Shown here one piece after another: positions 14,330 through 25,100 of a DNA stretch of 64,000 nt (its first letter is position 1; every line of letters begins with the position of its first letter). The notes beneath the pieces were generated by a model, which saw only the letters and a list, made by a program, of their open reading frames with translations, searched no databases and had not been told where the DNA came from. Source of the DNA: Sipunculus nudus. Lineage: Eukaryota; Annelida; Sipuncula; Golfingiida; Sipunculidae. The DNA lies in NCBI GenBank assembly GCA_026874595.1, contig CM049311.1:31639176-31703175 (forward strand), given 5' to 3'. Position numbers and translations under genes: made by a program.

Positions 14330-14490
14330 GTGTACATTGCATTGGAAACAGCTTAACTAATAAAGAACTATATTTAACGATAACAATAACAAGTATTGCA
14401 AAGACTTAATATGGGGGGGGGGGGGGGGGAGGGTGGCACATGAGAATGACTGTACACCTGTGACAGGAAGGCCTTGGCGACCCGAGGACT
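14330..14490. repeat. Segment shared with 61.93-62.10 kb
   Basis: Both places read GTACATTG, then ACAATAACAA.TATTGCA, then a long G run, then GAGAAT.ACTGTACACCTGTG and ACAG in the same order and spacing. This indicates a dispersed repeat or a copied piece of flanking DNA within the foldback loop. Confidence 0.45.
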
Positions 14491-15208
14491 TCAATACTCA
14501 TGCTTTCAAACTTAAGAATTTAACACATTAAATGTGTATGTGTACATGCTGTGAAAATTAGATCAAATGTACTTACAGTATAAAAAAAGTGCCATGGTTA
14601 TTGTTTTTGTGATAACTTTTACAACAGAACATCTTGCTTAAGAGTAGCGGCACGGTTCAGTGATTCTGTACATGGACGGCAGATCAACACTGTTTCAACT
14701 GAATTTGATTTTCAGGAATTTTGTTGTAATTTTTTTACAACGTACTCTGCTCGAATACAGTCGGTTAAACTGACCCATCGTTTTCGAATGTTTTCAACCT
14801 CAAGGCATTAGGAACGTGTTTCTAATAAATACACATTTTGTCACATTTTGTCCTTAACACATTTTGACGAGAAGATTAATAAATATAAATAAAACGGGTT
14901 AAGGTCAGTCAATGGGTGAACGATCGACATGAGGATAATTGTCTAATGTCTCATCAGATCATTACTGATGATAACATTCACAAAAATTTGAAAGAAACAA
15001 AAAAAAGTAAGGACATTATTTATTTAAAAAAAACATACATGATCATATTATGTACAATATATATAATTATATACAAGAGATGTCACGATATATACACGAA
15101 ATCTATACGTTTACATATATCATCCAAACGACATGGCACCATTTACGATATTGAACCATGTGGAACGCTGTGGAAATTCTCATGCGTTCTTGCTATCTGC
15201 CTTTTTTT

Positions 15209-16100
15209 CTACTGACCCTTTTGCGCACACAAATAAATCAAAACCTTCCCTAACATGTTTTTCCCCTTCCACTGCTGTGGGTACAAAGCCCTCACATCCC
15301 TCATGTCGAGGACAACTCCCCATTTCCTATCGAAGGGAGAGGCCTGGACTAGTCTTGCTCTGCCTGTCCACAGGAGGAAATCTCCCAAAGTCTTGATTCT
15401 GTGAAAACTAAAATAAATGGAAAAGACACATGAAAAGGTATTCAGCAATTGTGAAAATGTGCTGTGTCTCTAGATGATTACAAGAAGAGCTATCGATTTT
15501 CGTTTTTGCAGGTGTCAAATTGTTTTCCAGTTTTAACTCACCGGGTGCAATTTGAAACATCATACAAACATATCCGGCCCACTTTATCCGTTTTTGTCTT
15601 GTCAGTGTAGAATAGCTACTTTTTTATGAGTTGTTTGGGTAAAGAATATATATATACTGATCATCAATAAACATGTATAACGATTAATTGACCCACTTTA
15701 TCTGTATAGACTTACATTCTAATTGTTGTGAGTTAAGAAAATATAGACATCTCCTATGTATAATCTTTATTTTTATAAACCAGATATATTTATATTTATA
15801 TTTATGATCTCGTGATGTTCATATACACATAACAAAAGAATAAAAAATAAAACAGTCAGAACTTTGTATGTTATATGCACACGTTATTTTCCATGTGTCC
15901 TTATTGTTATAACTGTAGCACTCCATGACTGCAGTTGAGCTAGTTCTCACCTTGGCCATGTTGCCCTTTTCAACAACTTCGATCTGGTGGACATTCAATG
16001 TTCCTTCGTCAAAATTCCTCACTCGTCGTCCAAGTTCTATTTGAATGTATGGATTGTCCGTCGTCAAAATGAGTTTTGCCATTTTCTTATAGCCCAAAAA
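15209..16100 (-). pseudogene. NADAR-domain (YbiA/DUF1768-like) gene fragment, decayed, with an intron
   Basis: Two exon-like blocks on the minus strand match the NADAR family by eye. The upstream block (16082-15951, 44 codons) contains ELGRRVRNFDEG and VVEKGNMAK and ends at a good donor, AAG|GTGAGA. The downstream block (from 15407, after a TTTTAG acceptor) starts FSQN and contains LLWTGRARLVQASPFDRKWG, then QQWKGKNMLGKVL. Together they give the conserved GN-AKF-QN, TG..LVEASP.D..WG and W.G.N.LG signatures. NADAR enzymes act on ADP-ribose derivatives, including N-glycosidic ADP-ribosyl adducts. The reading frame is broken and the N-terminal part of the domain is not found, so this is a non-functional remnant. 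Lying inside the foldback loop, it is probably a captured genomic copy that kept its intron, not a retrocopy. Confidence 0.7.
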
Positions 16101-16535
16101 TCAATACAAGCAACGGAATGAATACATGTAGAACTAGTGATAACTGATACAAATACAACAAACATGATATATGTACAGATGAGAAGAGAAAAACATAACT
16201 AATGCACGTGGAATATTAAAGCATAAATAATGTTAAAAATGTGAGAATAGGCTCTACATTTAAAGTATGAAAAAATAAGAATCCGAAACGTGTGTATGTT
16301 TTGAATCTCTTTGTAACCGCGAAAAGTTGTGTTCAGAAAAATAGAACGTTAAATTTTATAAATAAAGTGATCATTATAATATACAGTTGAGTAAATTCAA
16401 TTGTATTAAAACCATGTAAAACAAGCAAGTAGTTGCAACTTTTTTTCCAAATTTAAATCAATACAGCTTATAGGAATACACTTGCATTAATAACTTATGA
16501 ATAATATTAAATAAATGAACAGAATAACTATCTTA

Positions 16536-17062
16536 TCCCTTTAACAACTGAAGAAATTGTTAACAGTATAAAATCATAAAACAGTGGTATAGCACCTGGC
16601 ATTGATAATGTGGTCGTTGAACTGTATAAAATGGCACTAATTCATTAGTTCGGGCATTGAAGAAAATGTATAATTGTTTTACGGCTAAAGGATCATTTCC
16701 TTTAAAATTGAGACATGCTGTGTTGGTACTATTGTATAAAGGAGGGTCATATTCAGATGTGAATAAGTTTAGAGGTATATCCTTACTGGGTGTTACTTCA
16801 AAAATATTTACAGGAATTTTAAATAATCGCCTTGTTAAAATGGCAGAAGAAAATCACAGATTTTATGAAGAACAAGCAGGATACAGACAAAATCGAAGTG
16901 CAATAGATAATATATTTTCATTATACAGTGTTGTGCATAAGTATTTTACAAGAGAAAAAGGTCTGTGCTAATGTTTATTTGTCGACTTCAGCAAAGCGTT
17001 CGACCGAATATCGATTAGTCTTCTTTGGTATAGGCTGATGAATATAGACGTACATAGAAAAA
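16536..17062 (+). pseudogene. LINE (non-LTR retrotransposon) reverse transcriptase fragment
   Basis: Pieces in two frames spell the N-terminal half of a LINE reverse transcriptase: LTTEEIVNSIKS and APGIDNVVVELYK, then the block RGISLLGVTSKIFTGILNNRL, EEQAGYRQNRSAIDNIF and, past a stop codon, VDFSKAFDRIS followed by LLWYRLMNIDVH. This runs from before the fingers to the first catalytic Asp motif (FVDFSKAFD). The YADD motif, endonuclease and 3' end are absent. Several stops and at least one frameshift show it is dead. The match ends within a few bases of the first right-arm repeat unit, so the arm boundary cut it. The clade is not determined; the style resembles the I/Jockey/CR1 group. Confidence 0.85.
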
Positions 17063-20000
17063 TGGCCTTTTCGAGATAATGGCGGGCCGTTGTTCTAAAC
17101 CGCCTTTTTGTGCCGCTCAAATAATTATTGGGCCGGACAGCCAGGCGTGTGGGCTTTGACTTGATACCCAACATGGCGTCGAAAAAACGATAGTTAGCGG
17201 GCCTGTGAATAGCGAGGTGTGTGTTATTCTGGCTCCTATGGAAAGATAGGCGAATATCCAAATGGCACACTGCTCTGAAATGACTCTTTGTGCCGCTCTA
17301 GTTATTATTGGATGGGAAGGCGGTATGGGCGAGGTATCGAATGGTATGCAAGGTGACCTTGAAAAAACGATAGTTTGGCTCTGGGGGCCGTTAAAGCAGT
17401 GATTTGTGCCCTATTTTCGGCGAATATCAAAATGGATTCCTGCTCTGAAACGGCCGTTTGTGCCGCTATGGGCTTCTATGGGAAGATTGACGAATATTCA
17501 AATGGCGCACTGCTCTGAAACGGCTCTTTGTGCCGCTCTAATTATCATGGGATGTGAGGGTGGAGTGGACGTGCTGTCGATCGGTGGGAAAGACGACCTT
17601 GAAAAAATGATTGTTGTGACCCGAAGGGGGCCGTATATGCGATGTTCCCAATATTTTTGGCCTTTTCTAGATAATTGCGGGCCGCTGCTCGAAAACGGCT
17701 TTTTGTGCCGCTCTCATAATTACTGGGCTGGACAGCAAGACGTGTGGGCTTTGACTTGATAGCCAACATGGCGTCGAAAAAACGATAGTTTGCGGGCCTG
17801 CGGCGGTCAGAATATTGAGTTGTGTTTTTTTGGCTTCTATTTGAAGATTTGCGAATATCAAAATGGCGCACTGCTCTGAAATGGCTCGTTGTGCCGCTCT
17901 AGTTATTATTGGATGTGAAGGCAGGATGGGCGAGGTATCAAATGGTATGCAAGGTGACCTTGAAAAAAGATAGTTTAGCTCTGGGGGCCGTTAAAGCAGC
18001 GATTTTTGCCCTATTTTCGGCGAATATCAAAATGGAGGCCTGCTCTGAAACGGCCGTTTGTGCCGCTCTAATTTTCATGGGTTGTGAGGAAGGAGTGGAC
18101 GTGCTGTCGATCGGTGGGAAAGACGACCTTGAAAAAACGATGATTGTGACCCGTGGGGGGGCCGTATAAGCGATGTTCCCAATATTTTTGGCCTTTTCTA
18201 GATAATTGCAGGCCTTTGCTCTAAAACGGCTTTTTGTGCCGCTCTAATAATTATTGGGCTGAACACGAAGACGTGTGGGCTTTGACTTGATAGCCAACAT
18301 GGCGTCGAAAAATCGATAGTTTGCGGGCCTGCGGCGGTCAGAATAGCGAGGTGTGTGTTTTTCTGGCTTCTCTAGGAAGATTGGCGAATATCAAAATGGC
18401 GCACTGCTCTGAAACGGCTCTTTATGCCGCTCTAGTTATTATTGGATGGGAAGGCGGTATGGGCGAGGTATCAAATGGTATGCAAGGTGACCTTGAAAAA
18501 ACGATAGTTTGGCTCTGGGGGCCGTTAAAGCAGTGATTTGTGCCCTATTTTCGGCGAATATCAAAATGGATTCCTGCTCTGAAACGGCCGTTTGTGCCGC
18601 TATAATTATCATGGGATGTGGGGGCGGGGTGGACGGGCTGTCGATCGGTGGGAAAGAAGACCTTGAAAAAACGATGGTTCTGACCCGTGGGGGCCGTATA
18701 AGCGATATTCCCAATATTTTTTGCCTCGTCTAGATAATGGCGGGCCGCTGCTCGAAAACGGCTTTTTGTGCCGCTCTAATAATGATTGGGCCAGACATCC
18801 AGAGGTGCGGGCTTTGACTTGATAGCCAACATGGGGTCGAAAAAAACTATAGTTAGGATAGTTAGCGGGCCTGCGGCGGTCAGAATAGCGACGAGTGTGT
18901 TTTTCTGGCTTCTATGGGAAGATTGACGAATATTCAAATGGCGCACTGCTCTGAAACGGCTCTTTGTGCCGCTCTAATTATCATGGGATGTAAGGGTGGA
19001 GTGGACGTGCTGTCGATCGGTGGGAAAGACGACCTTGAAAAAATGATTGTTGTGACCCGAAGGGGGCCGTATAAGCGATGTTCCCAATATTTTTGGCCTT
19101 TTCCAGATAATGGCAGGCCGCTGCGCTAAAACGGCTTTTTGTGCCGCTCTAATAATTATTAGGCCGGACAGCCAAAGGCATGGGCATGCTCTGAAATGGC
19201 TCTTTGTGCCGCTCTAGTTATTATTGGATGTGAAGGCAGAATGGGCGAGGTATCAAATAGTATGCAAGGTGACCTTAAAAAAACGATAGTTTGGCTCTAG
19301 GGGCCGTTAAAGCAGCGATTTTTGCCCTATAATCGGCGAATATCAAAATGGAGGCCTGTTCTGAAACGGCCGTTTGTGCCGCTATGATTATCATGGGATG
19401 TGAGGGCGGGGTGGACGGGCTGTCGATCGATGGGAAAGACGACCTTGAAAAAACGATGGTTTTGACCCGTGGGGGCCGTATAAGCGATGTTCCCAATATT
19501 TTTTGCCTTTCTAGATAATAGCGGACCGCTGCTCTAAAACGGCTTTTTGTGCCGCTCTAATAATTATTAGGCCGGACAGCCAAAGGTGTGGGCTTTGACT
19601 TGATAGCCAACATGGCGTCGAAGAAACGATAGTTTGCGGGCCTGCGGCGGTCAGAATAGCGAGGAATGTGTTTTTCTGGCTTCTATGGTAAGATTGGCGA
19701 ATATCAAAATGGCGCACTGCTCTGAAACGACTCTTTGTGCCGCTCTAGTTATTATTGGAAGGGAAGGCGGTATGGGGGAGGTATCAAATGGTATGCAAGG
19801 TGACCTTGAAAAAACGTTAGTTTGGCTCTGGGGGCCGTTAAAGCATCGATTTGTGCCCTATTTTCTGCGAATATCAAATTGGAGGTCAAAATATGCTCAG
19901 AAACGGCCGTTTGTGCCGCTCTAATTATCATGGGATGTAAGGGCGGAGTGGACGGGCTGTCGATCGGTGGGAAAGACGACCTTGAAAAAACGATGGTTGT

Positions 20001-20484
20001 GACCTCTGGGGGGCCGTATAAGCGATGTTCCCAATATTTTTGGCCTTTTCTAGATAATTGCGGGAAGCTGCTCGAAAACGGGTTTTTGTGCCGCTCTAAT
20101 AATTATTGGGCTGGACAGCCAGAGATGTGGGCTTTGACTTGATAGCCAACATGGCGTCGAAAAAACTATAGTTTGCGGGCCTGCGGCGGTCAGAATAGCG
20201 AGGTGTGTGTTTTTTCTGGCTTCTATGGGAAGATAGGCGAATATCAAAATGGCGCACTGAGGTATCGAATGGTATGCAAGGTGACCTTAAAAAAACGATA
20301 GTTTGGCTCTGTGGGCCGTTAAAGCAGCGATTTGAGCCCTATTTTCGGCGAATATCAAATTGGAGGTCTGCTCTGAAACGGTCGTTTGTGCCGCTCTAAT
20401 TATTATCGGGTTGGAAAACGAAGGGCGTGCACATGTGGGGAAAATTGATACCAAACATACGGAGAAAAAAAAAAAAAAAAAAAC
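17063..20484 (-). repeat. Right-arm tandem array, inverted copy of the left array
   Basis: The same family of about 533-bp units (about 6.4 of them) in reverse-complement orientation, starting with the complement of the GCCCGCCATTATCTCGAAAA stretch. Units differ more from each other than left-arm units do and lack obvious near-identical 1-2 kb blocks. Some are internally shortened: near 19187 a unit jumps abruptly from the GGCCGGACAGCC region to TGCTCTGAAATGG, and near 20260 a partial deletion joins ATGGCGCACTG to GAGGTATCGAATGG. Confidence 0.9.
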
Positions 20485-20791
20485 GATATATAGTCTGCCG
20501 GTACATGGCATTCGTCATAGAAAGGAGGCCGTAAATATCGATAGATATATGCGATTTGGACCAAGATATGGTTGGCTGCTGCTCTAAAACGGCCGTTTGG
20601 GCTGCTCTGATAACTGCTCTGTATTATTCTGAAGAAGGATGCCTTGCTCCGTTTCACGATAACCCTTGATGAGGCTGGGAATCCCCGTTTGGAGGGCACG
20701 GAAAGATAGAGGATTTTGGAGCAATGGGGGAGTATTATGGATCTGAATCTCGAACCTCGAATATCGAATACGCTATGAATTTCCTTGACGT
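20485..20791 (-). repeat. Outer terminal inverted repeat, right
   Basis: Reverse complement of the left outer TIR (789-1149), from an A-run followed by CGATATATAGTCTGCCGGTA to the end ...TTCCTTGACGT. It differs from the left copy by scattered substitutions and small indels, implying the arms have drifted since insertion or escaped full homogenisation. Confidence 0.85.
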
Positions 20792-20801
20792 CTGCTCACA
20801 G
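20792..20801. repeat. Right target-site duplication of the foldback element
   Basis: CTGCTCACAG, identical to 779-788. No similarity between the two flanks extends further, as expected for an insertion footprint. Confidence 0.85.
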
Positions 20802-21489
20802 CTATATATATATGCTGTATACTGCCCAGTGGCAGAAATTCCATCACAACTAGCAACTTTCATTTTCATGTTCTAGATGTATGGACTATATCATGTCTAA
20901 TGGTTATTGCCACTAAGTCATATCAATATTATGGAGACGTTGCAATATTGATCAAATGATGTGAAATGTTCTTCGAGACTGATTTTCGTATACCAAAACA
21001 GTAAAAGAACCAATGTGAAGTTGTAAAGACGAAGGTGCTGCCACCTTCGGACGGAAACACGAAATAGAAAGCAAGCAAAGGTCGCGCATGGGCCCACTTC
21101 TGCTAAATTTCTGGATAAATTACCAGATCCGGAATTCTGGCCACACCTCCAACTCGAAACTGGTGTGTTTCAAGTAAGCACAAAGAATATATTATATTAC
21201 TCCAAATGGGGATAAATATGTGTCACGGTTCACCAACTCAGAGGCGCTTTAATTGCGATTAGTGTATATTTCGGTAAAAATTTGTTACTTTTCTGGATCA
21301 TTTCCTTATAAATATTACTTGTCTGACCTTTTCCTAGCGTTTTTCACACTATATGGTCCATCTCTTTATTATCTGCTCAATATTCTCACCCTGCCAGTTA
21401 AACAATTTATAATATTGGCCTATCTCGCAACGGTGAAGAATCCATTGAAAATAAGGGACCCATGGGTCTCGATGCCCAGCTGAATTTGC
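20802..21489. other. Unannotated AT-rich stretch
   Basis: No gene or clear repeat recognised. A short hairpin, CGAAGGTG-CTGC-CACCTTCG, lies near 21029-21048. Confidence 0.4.
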
Positions 21490-22140
21490 CTTTAAGGGTA
21501 TGTTTTGAGTTTTTTGAAAATATGTGTCAGTTATTAGTTTGAAGCCAACCTGTCTATCCAAACTTTAGTTACCATCCATAAACTAATTATGTGAATGGAT
21601 TGTCCCCGTGACCTTGACCTTCGACTTAGTGACCCCAAAATCAAAAGGAAACTTCCACTAGGCCTATTGGCAGGTGAGCAATATCTAGAAGATGGAAAGG
21701 TTTGGGATGGAAAGTTTGGGTTAAAATATATCCCCAGTCTTTTTAAAAAAGTGGACCCTGTGATCCTGTCCTCAGGCCTCATGACCCCAAATTGAAAGGG
21801 TTCTTACATTATTGGTGGGTCATATATAAGTCAAGGTTGAAATCAATATGTCAATCCAAACTGGAGTTATCATCCGGAAACAAATATGTAGAGAGATAGC
21901 CCCTGTAATATTGACCTTTGACCTTGTGACCCCAAAATCAATCAGGTTCTTCCCATATTGGCATTTCAGCTATATGTGCAAGTTGAAAGATTTGGGATGA
22001 AAAGTTTTGCTCAAAATGCATCCACGATCTTTCTAAATAAGTGGGCCCTGAGAGCTAGACCTTTGACCTCATGACCCCAAAATCGATAGAGTTCTTGCGT
22101 TAGAGGGGGGAGGGGGATATTTAAGTCAAGTTTGAAATCC
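21490..22140. repeat. Degenerate ~150-bp tandem repeats with TGACCT motifs
   Basis: Four diverged units share a phrase of the type GACCTTTGACCT.(A/G)TGACCCC followed by AAATC (about 21609, 21762, 21911, 22054). Unit spacing is about 145-150 bp. The unit at 21912-21924 contains TGACCTTTGACCT (a perfect DR1 of AGGTCA on the other strand), and 21609-21620 contains TGACCTTGACCT. Open frames here are incidental. Confidence 0.7.
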
Positions 22141-22241
22141 TTTTGTCAATTTCAGTTGGAGGTACCATCAGAAAACGAATTTGGCCGACAAACAGAATCA
22201 CGAACGGACTTTTGCGAGGGGTTTATCGCAGCGCCATTTCG

Positions 22242-22847
22242 AAGGCTGTGTCTCACTGGACTGCGACAGCTTGCGACTAGTTTGAGACACAACAATAGCG
22301 AAAAAAATACGCGAATTAGGGACAATTTTCACTGAATTTTACTTACGACACGTTTGCGTACATCGCACGAGTGTTTTTCCCAAAATTCGGCTGGAGTTCG
22401 TATATATGCTCTTCGCGCGAATGTTGTGAGATGTTGACAGGACATTCACACAACCTTTGTGAAATATTCGCACCACAATTCGCTCCCAGAATGTCAGTGC
22501 TCATTTTCATCCTCAAATATTCGCAATGTAGTTTGCAGAACCCTTCACAAATTTGTCTCTCATTTCTCGCACTTACTGACTGGCGGAAACTGATTGGGAA
22601 TAGTGCGAGACATGTTCGAGACGGATTCGAGACACCAGTGATGCCTCTGTGACTATTTTGAGAGAAATTTTGTCTTGCGAAATTTATTTAACATGTTCAA
22701 ATTTCTGTGACAAGGGAGCGATACTTTGCGAAACACTCTAGAAATTGAGAACTGCCGCGAATGTTCCAAGACACTTTTGAAACTCCCTCGCGAATGCCGT
22801 TCGCAGTTTGTCGCAAGCTGTCGCAGCCCAGTGAGAGACAGGCTTTA
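22242..22847. mobile_element. MITE-like element with ~37-bp terminal inverted repeats
   Basis: The left end AAGGCTGTGTCTCACTGGAC, continuing TGCGACAGCTTGCGAC, matches the reverse complement of the right end (...GTCGCAAGCTGTCGCAGCCC, then AGTGAGAGACAGGCTTT) with three or four differences. The 606-bp interior is rich in GCGAGACA/TTCGCA words and has no coding potential. No clear target-site duplication is visible. This is a non-autonomous DNA transposon of undetermined superfamily. Confidence 0.75.
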
Positions 22848-22868
22848 TAAAGTGCGCAAATGTATCCA

Positions 22869-22951
22869 GGCCACTGTCTAATAAGATTACCACTGAATTA
22901 AGACCACTTTCGGCCAGTCCCACAGGTGGTCTTATTTCACAGGTTTCACTG
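22869..22951 (-). mobile_element. Possible pogo/Tigger-like MITE end
   Basis: Read on the minus strand, the segment begins CAGTGAAACCTGTGAAATAA, followed by GACCACC, then GGTGGTCTTAATTCAGTGG-like sequence. CAGT-starting ends with GACCACC tracts are typical of small Tigger/pogo derivatives, and a clearer one lies at 46125-46304. The partner end is not seen, so this is a fragment. Confidence 0.4.
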
Positions 22952-22952
22952 T

Positions 22953-22953
22953 T

Positions 22954-23016
<63 letters not shown>
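22953..23016. repeat. (TG)n(TA)n microsatellite
   Basis: A short TG run passes into about 50 bp of alternating TA, directly next to the Tigger-like end. Confidence 0.95.
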
Positions 23017-23019
<3 letters not shown>

Positions 23020-24359
23020 GTCAAGAAGCAAATCCGGGAGGGGGGGGGGTAGGCTTCGGGACCCCCTTTTTTAGCTGTCGGAGCCCTTTTTAGGTGTTGT
23101 CATTAGTCCTCTTGGGTTTGACCCATCCTTTTCCCAAATCCTTGATCTGCCCCTTCGTTCGCGGACTTATAGGTGCGTGTTTAACATGCACATGCAAGTA
23201 TACACATGTGTGTGTTGGGGACTCGGTATAAATGTATGCAAATAGATATGCAAATAATAATGTGTTATCTCATTAGATTGTGGTAAGGCAAATCAGGCAA
23301 GATATCTCAAGGCAAGGTATGTTCAATATACATGAAATATAGTGTTTCTCTTTACAATATGAAGGTAGCTACCAATATTTCATTCAGTTAAGTGGAAATA
23401 ACTGGCATTGGGCACGATATCTGGCGCAAAACATAAACAGCACGTACGCCACCTGGTTGCCGTACCACGCAACTTCACAAATGAAGATTTTTCAAGTTTC
23501 AACTGGTGTTTCTTCTCTGTTTCTTCTTCCATCTGTCTTCTTCTTTTTGGTGGCTACGGCGCATGCGAAAGATCGGACTCCTGGTCACGCAGCTAGTATT
23601 GTTTTGGTAAACATACACATGTAGACTGTTTTCCCACACGCAGAACCATTATAACGAATAACACAAATTGAGAAAGTAATTCCTGGATGTGTCGAGTTTG
23701 TTTAGGTGAAAAACCTTTATTGTTAGCCAAATTGAACTATAAGCGTAAAGGTAATGCGCCTATTGTTGCAAATGTTTATACTGATGAATAAAACCGAGAT
23801 GTTTTAACCCCCTGCTAATCCTTCGTGATATAACCGACCTTCACCATGTAAAAATCGGCAAAGTTTATGTTTTGAATATGGAATTGGTCTTCAGAGGGAA
23901 CGCTGAAGCACACGCTTAACGTTTGTTTTTACCGAGAACATAATCAAAAGCCCGCATTACATTGCAGTGCAGAGTCCATTAGTATTATATGAGAAAGATC
24001 CCTGTCAGATTCCCCCCGCACAGATATGTTATAGCCCTGACCTGCGATGAAAAGGAATATTTCACTTGTGTTGGTCAGTTTATTTACTATATAACATTTC
24101 TTTTGATGAAGCTGATAGACGAGATGACACGAAAGGCAAGCAGGAAACCGCGAAAGGCCGCCATCGAAATAAATTAGTTTATTATAAGACAATAACAAGT
24201 GGCCCGTGGGCAATGACGCTCAGCTGAATTTGACATACAGGTGATTCATGCGTTAACTATTTATGTTTAGGTGAAATTTAGTGAAAATTATTTGATAAGG
24301 AACCCTGAACAATAGGTAGAATGACTTCCATAGTGCCCAAGTTCATGCTTTTTGCCCAT
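23017..24359. other. Gene-free stretch
   Basis: A G run occurs at about 23038-23049. A degraded copy of the family that ends in a GGATCCGCCCCT-like word (compare 59.65-59.75 kb) occupies about 23040-23160. No gene was recognised in the rest. Confidence 0.4.
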
Positions 24360-25100
24360 TTCCCGTGACCTTATTTAGACTTTCCAAGAAGATTTTACCA
24401 GGAACTCCCTAGATGCCAAGGTGAAGGTTTCTGTATCCAGCTGCTACAATTTAACTAACATCTTTGTGCTAAAATCATGTTCTTTCACACAGCTCTCAGA
24501 ATATAGGTCACAGTGACATTATTTTAGGTTTCATTGGATTTTTTTTACAAAAAACTTCCTGGATCTAGGTCCAACTTTTATCCAATCATGCAAATCTGTA
24601 TTATAGGGTGCTAAAATCATGTTCTTTAACATATCTTGCAGAATTTGGGTCAACATGACCTAATTTCAGGTTTCCACAGAATTACCCAGGACCGCCATGA
24701 ATATCATGTCAGATGGTTCCAGGCCAAATGGATATAATGTGTTCTGTCTCATTTACTGGGTGCTCAAAATCATGTTCTCGGCCCGTAGTTAGCAAAATAT
24801 ATGTCATCATGACCTAAATTCAGGTTTCTAAGGAGAATTGCCTAGGAATTGGGTAGATGTACAGTTAGAAGTGTCTAGGTCTAACGGTTATGGTTTTGCC
24901 CTGTTAACTGCTTGATTTGAAGGTCTCAAAATATAGGGGAAAATGCGTATTAATTAGAAAAATAAATTAAGGTGGTGTCACCAGTCTTCAGAAACTGATG
25001 AAACACTCCATGATCAAAATGCATTAAAAGAATAACGGCAAACAATTTATTGTTTATCCAAATGCTGAAGCTTTTATATAAAAATTTTTTTTGCGAACCT
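24360..25100 (+). repeat. Composite dispersed repeat, copy 1
   Basis: Degenerate units of about 150 bp share CAGAATnTnGGTC.C(A)nnTGACCTAATTTCAGG (about 24495, 24640, 24795). They end in GGTGGTGTCACCAGTCTTCA, then GAAACTGATGAAACACTCCA and TGATCAAAATGCAT. The same order, including this terminal segment, recurs at 27.33-28.16 kb. Confidence 0.75.

Larger units (their letters stand above)
14017..17062. other. Loop (unique centre) of the foldback element
   Basis: AT-rich, non-repetitive DNA between the opposed arms. It contains a G17-type run (about 14413-14430), a stretch resembling 61.93-62.10 kb, a decayed NADAR gene copy on the minus strand, and a LINE reverse transcriptase fragment that stops at the start of the right arm. 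No DDE transposase or other mobility protein could be recognised. Confidence 0.8.
789..20791. mobile_element. Giant foldback DNA transposon (about 20 kb), non-autonomous, MULE/FB-like
   Basis: The element starts ACGTCAAGGAAATTCATAGC and ends with the reverse complement of that word. The outer 300 bp or so at each end are about 95% alike by eye in inverted orientation. Inside these, both arms consist of the same family of about 533-bp tandem repeats, in opposite orientation, around a 3-kb unrelated AT-rich loop (14017-17062). A perfect 10-bp direct repeat flanks the whole. Such architecture is known from Drosophila FB/foldback elements, and 8-11 bp TSDs with long inverted repeats are typical of Mutator-like elements. 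No transposase frame is present, so movement would have to be in trans. The left arm is nearly four times the right, which suggests arm expansion by unequal exchange. Superfamily assignment is inference. Confidence 0.85.

Noticed and set aside
16657-16971. An intact short gene.
   Set aside because: It is the open part of a LINE reverse transcriptase fragment; homology continues past its stop and before its start in another frame.
789-20791. A plain satellite block that happens to be inverted.
   Set aside because: Matched non-array termini at both outer ends plus a perfect 10-bp flanking direct repeat fit a transposon better.
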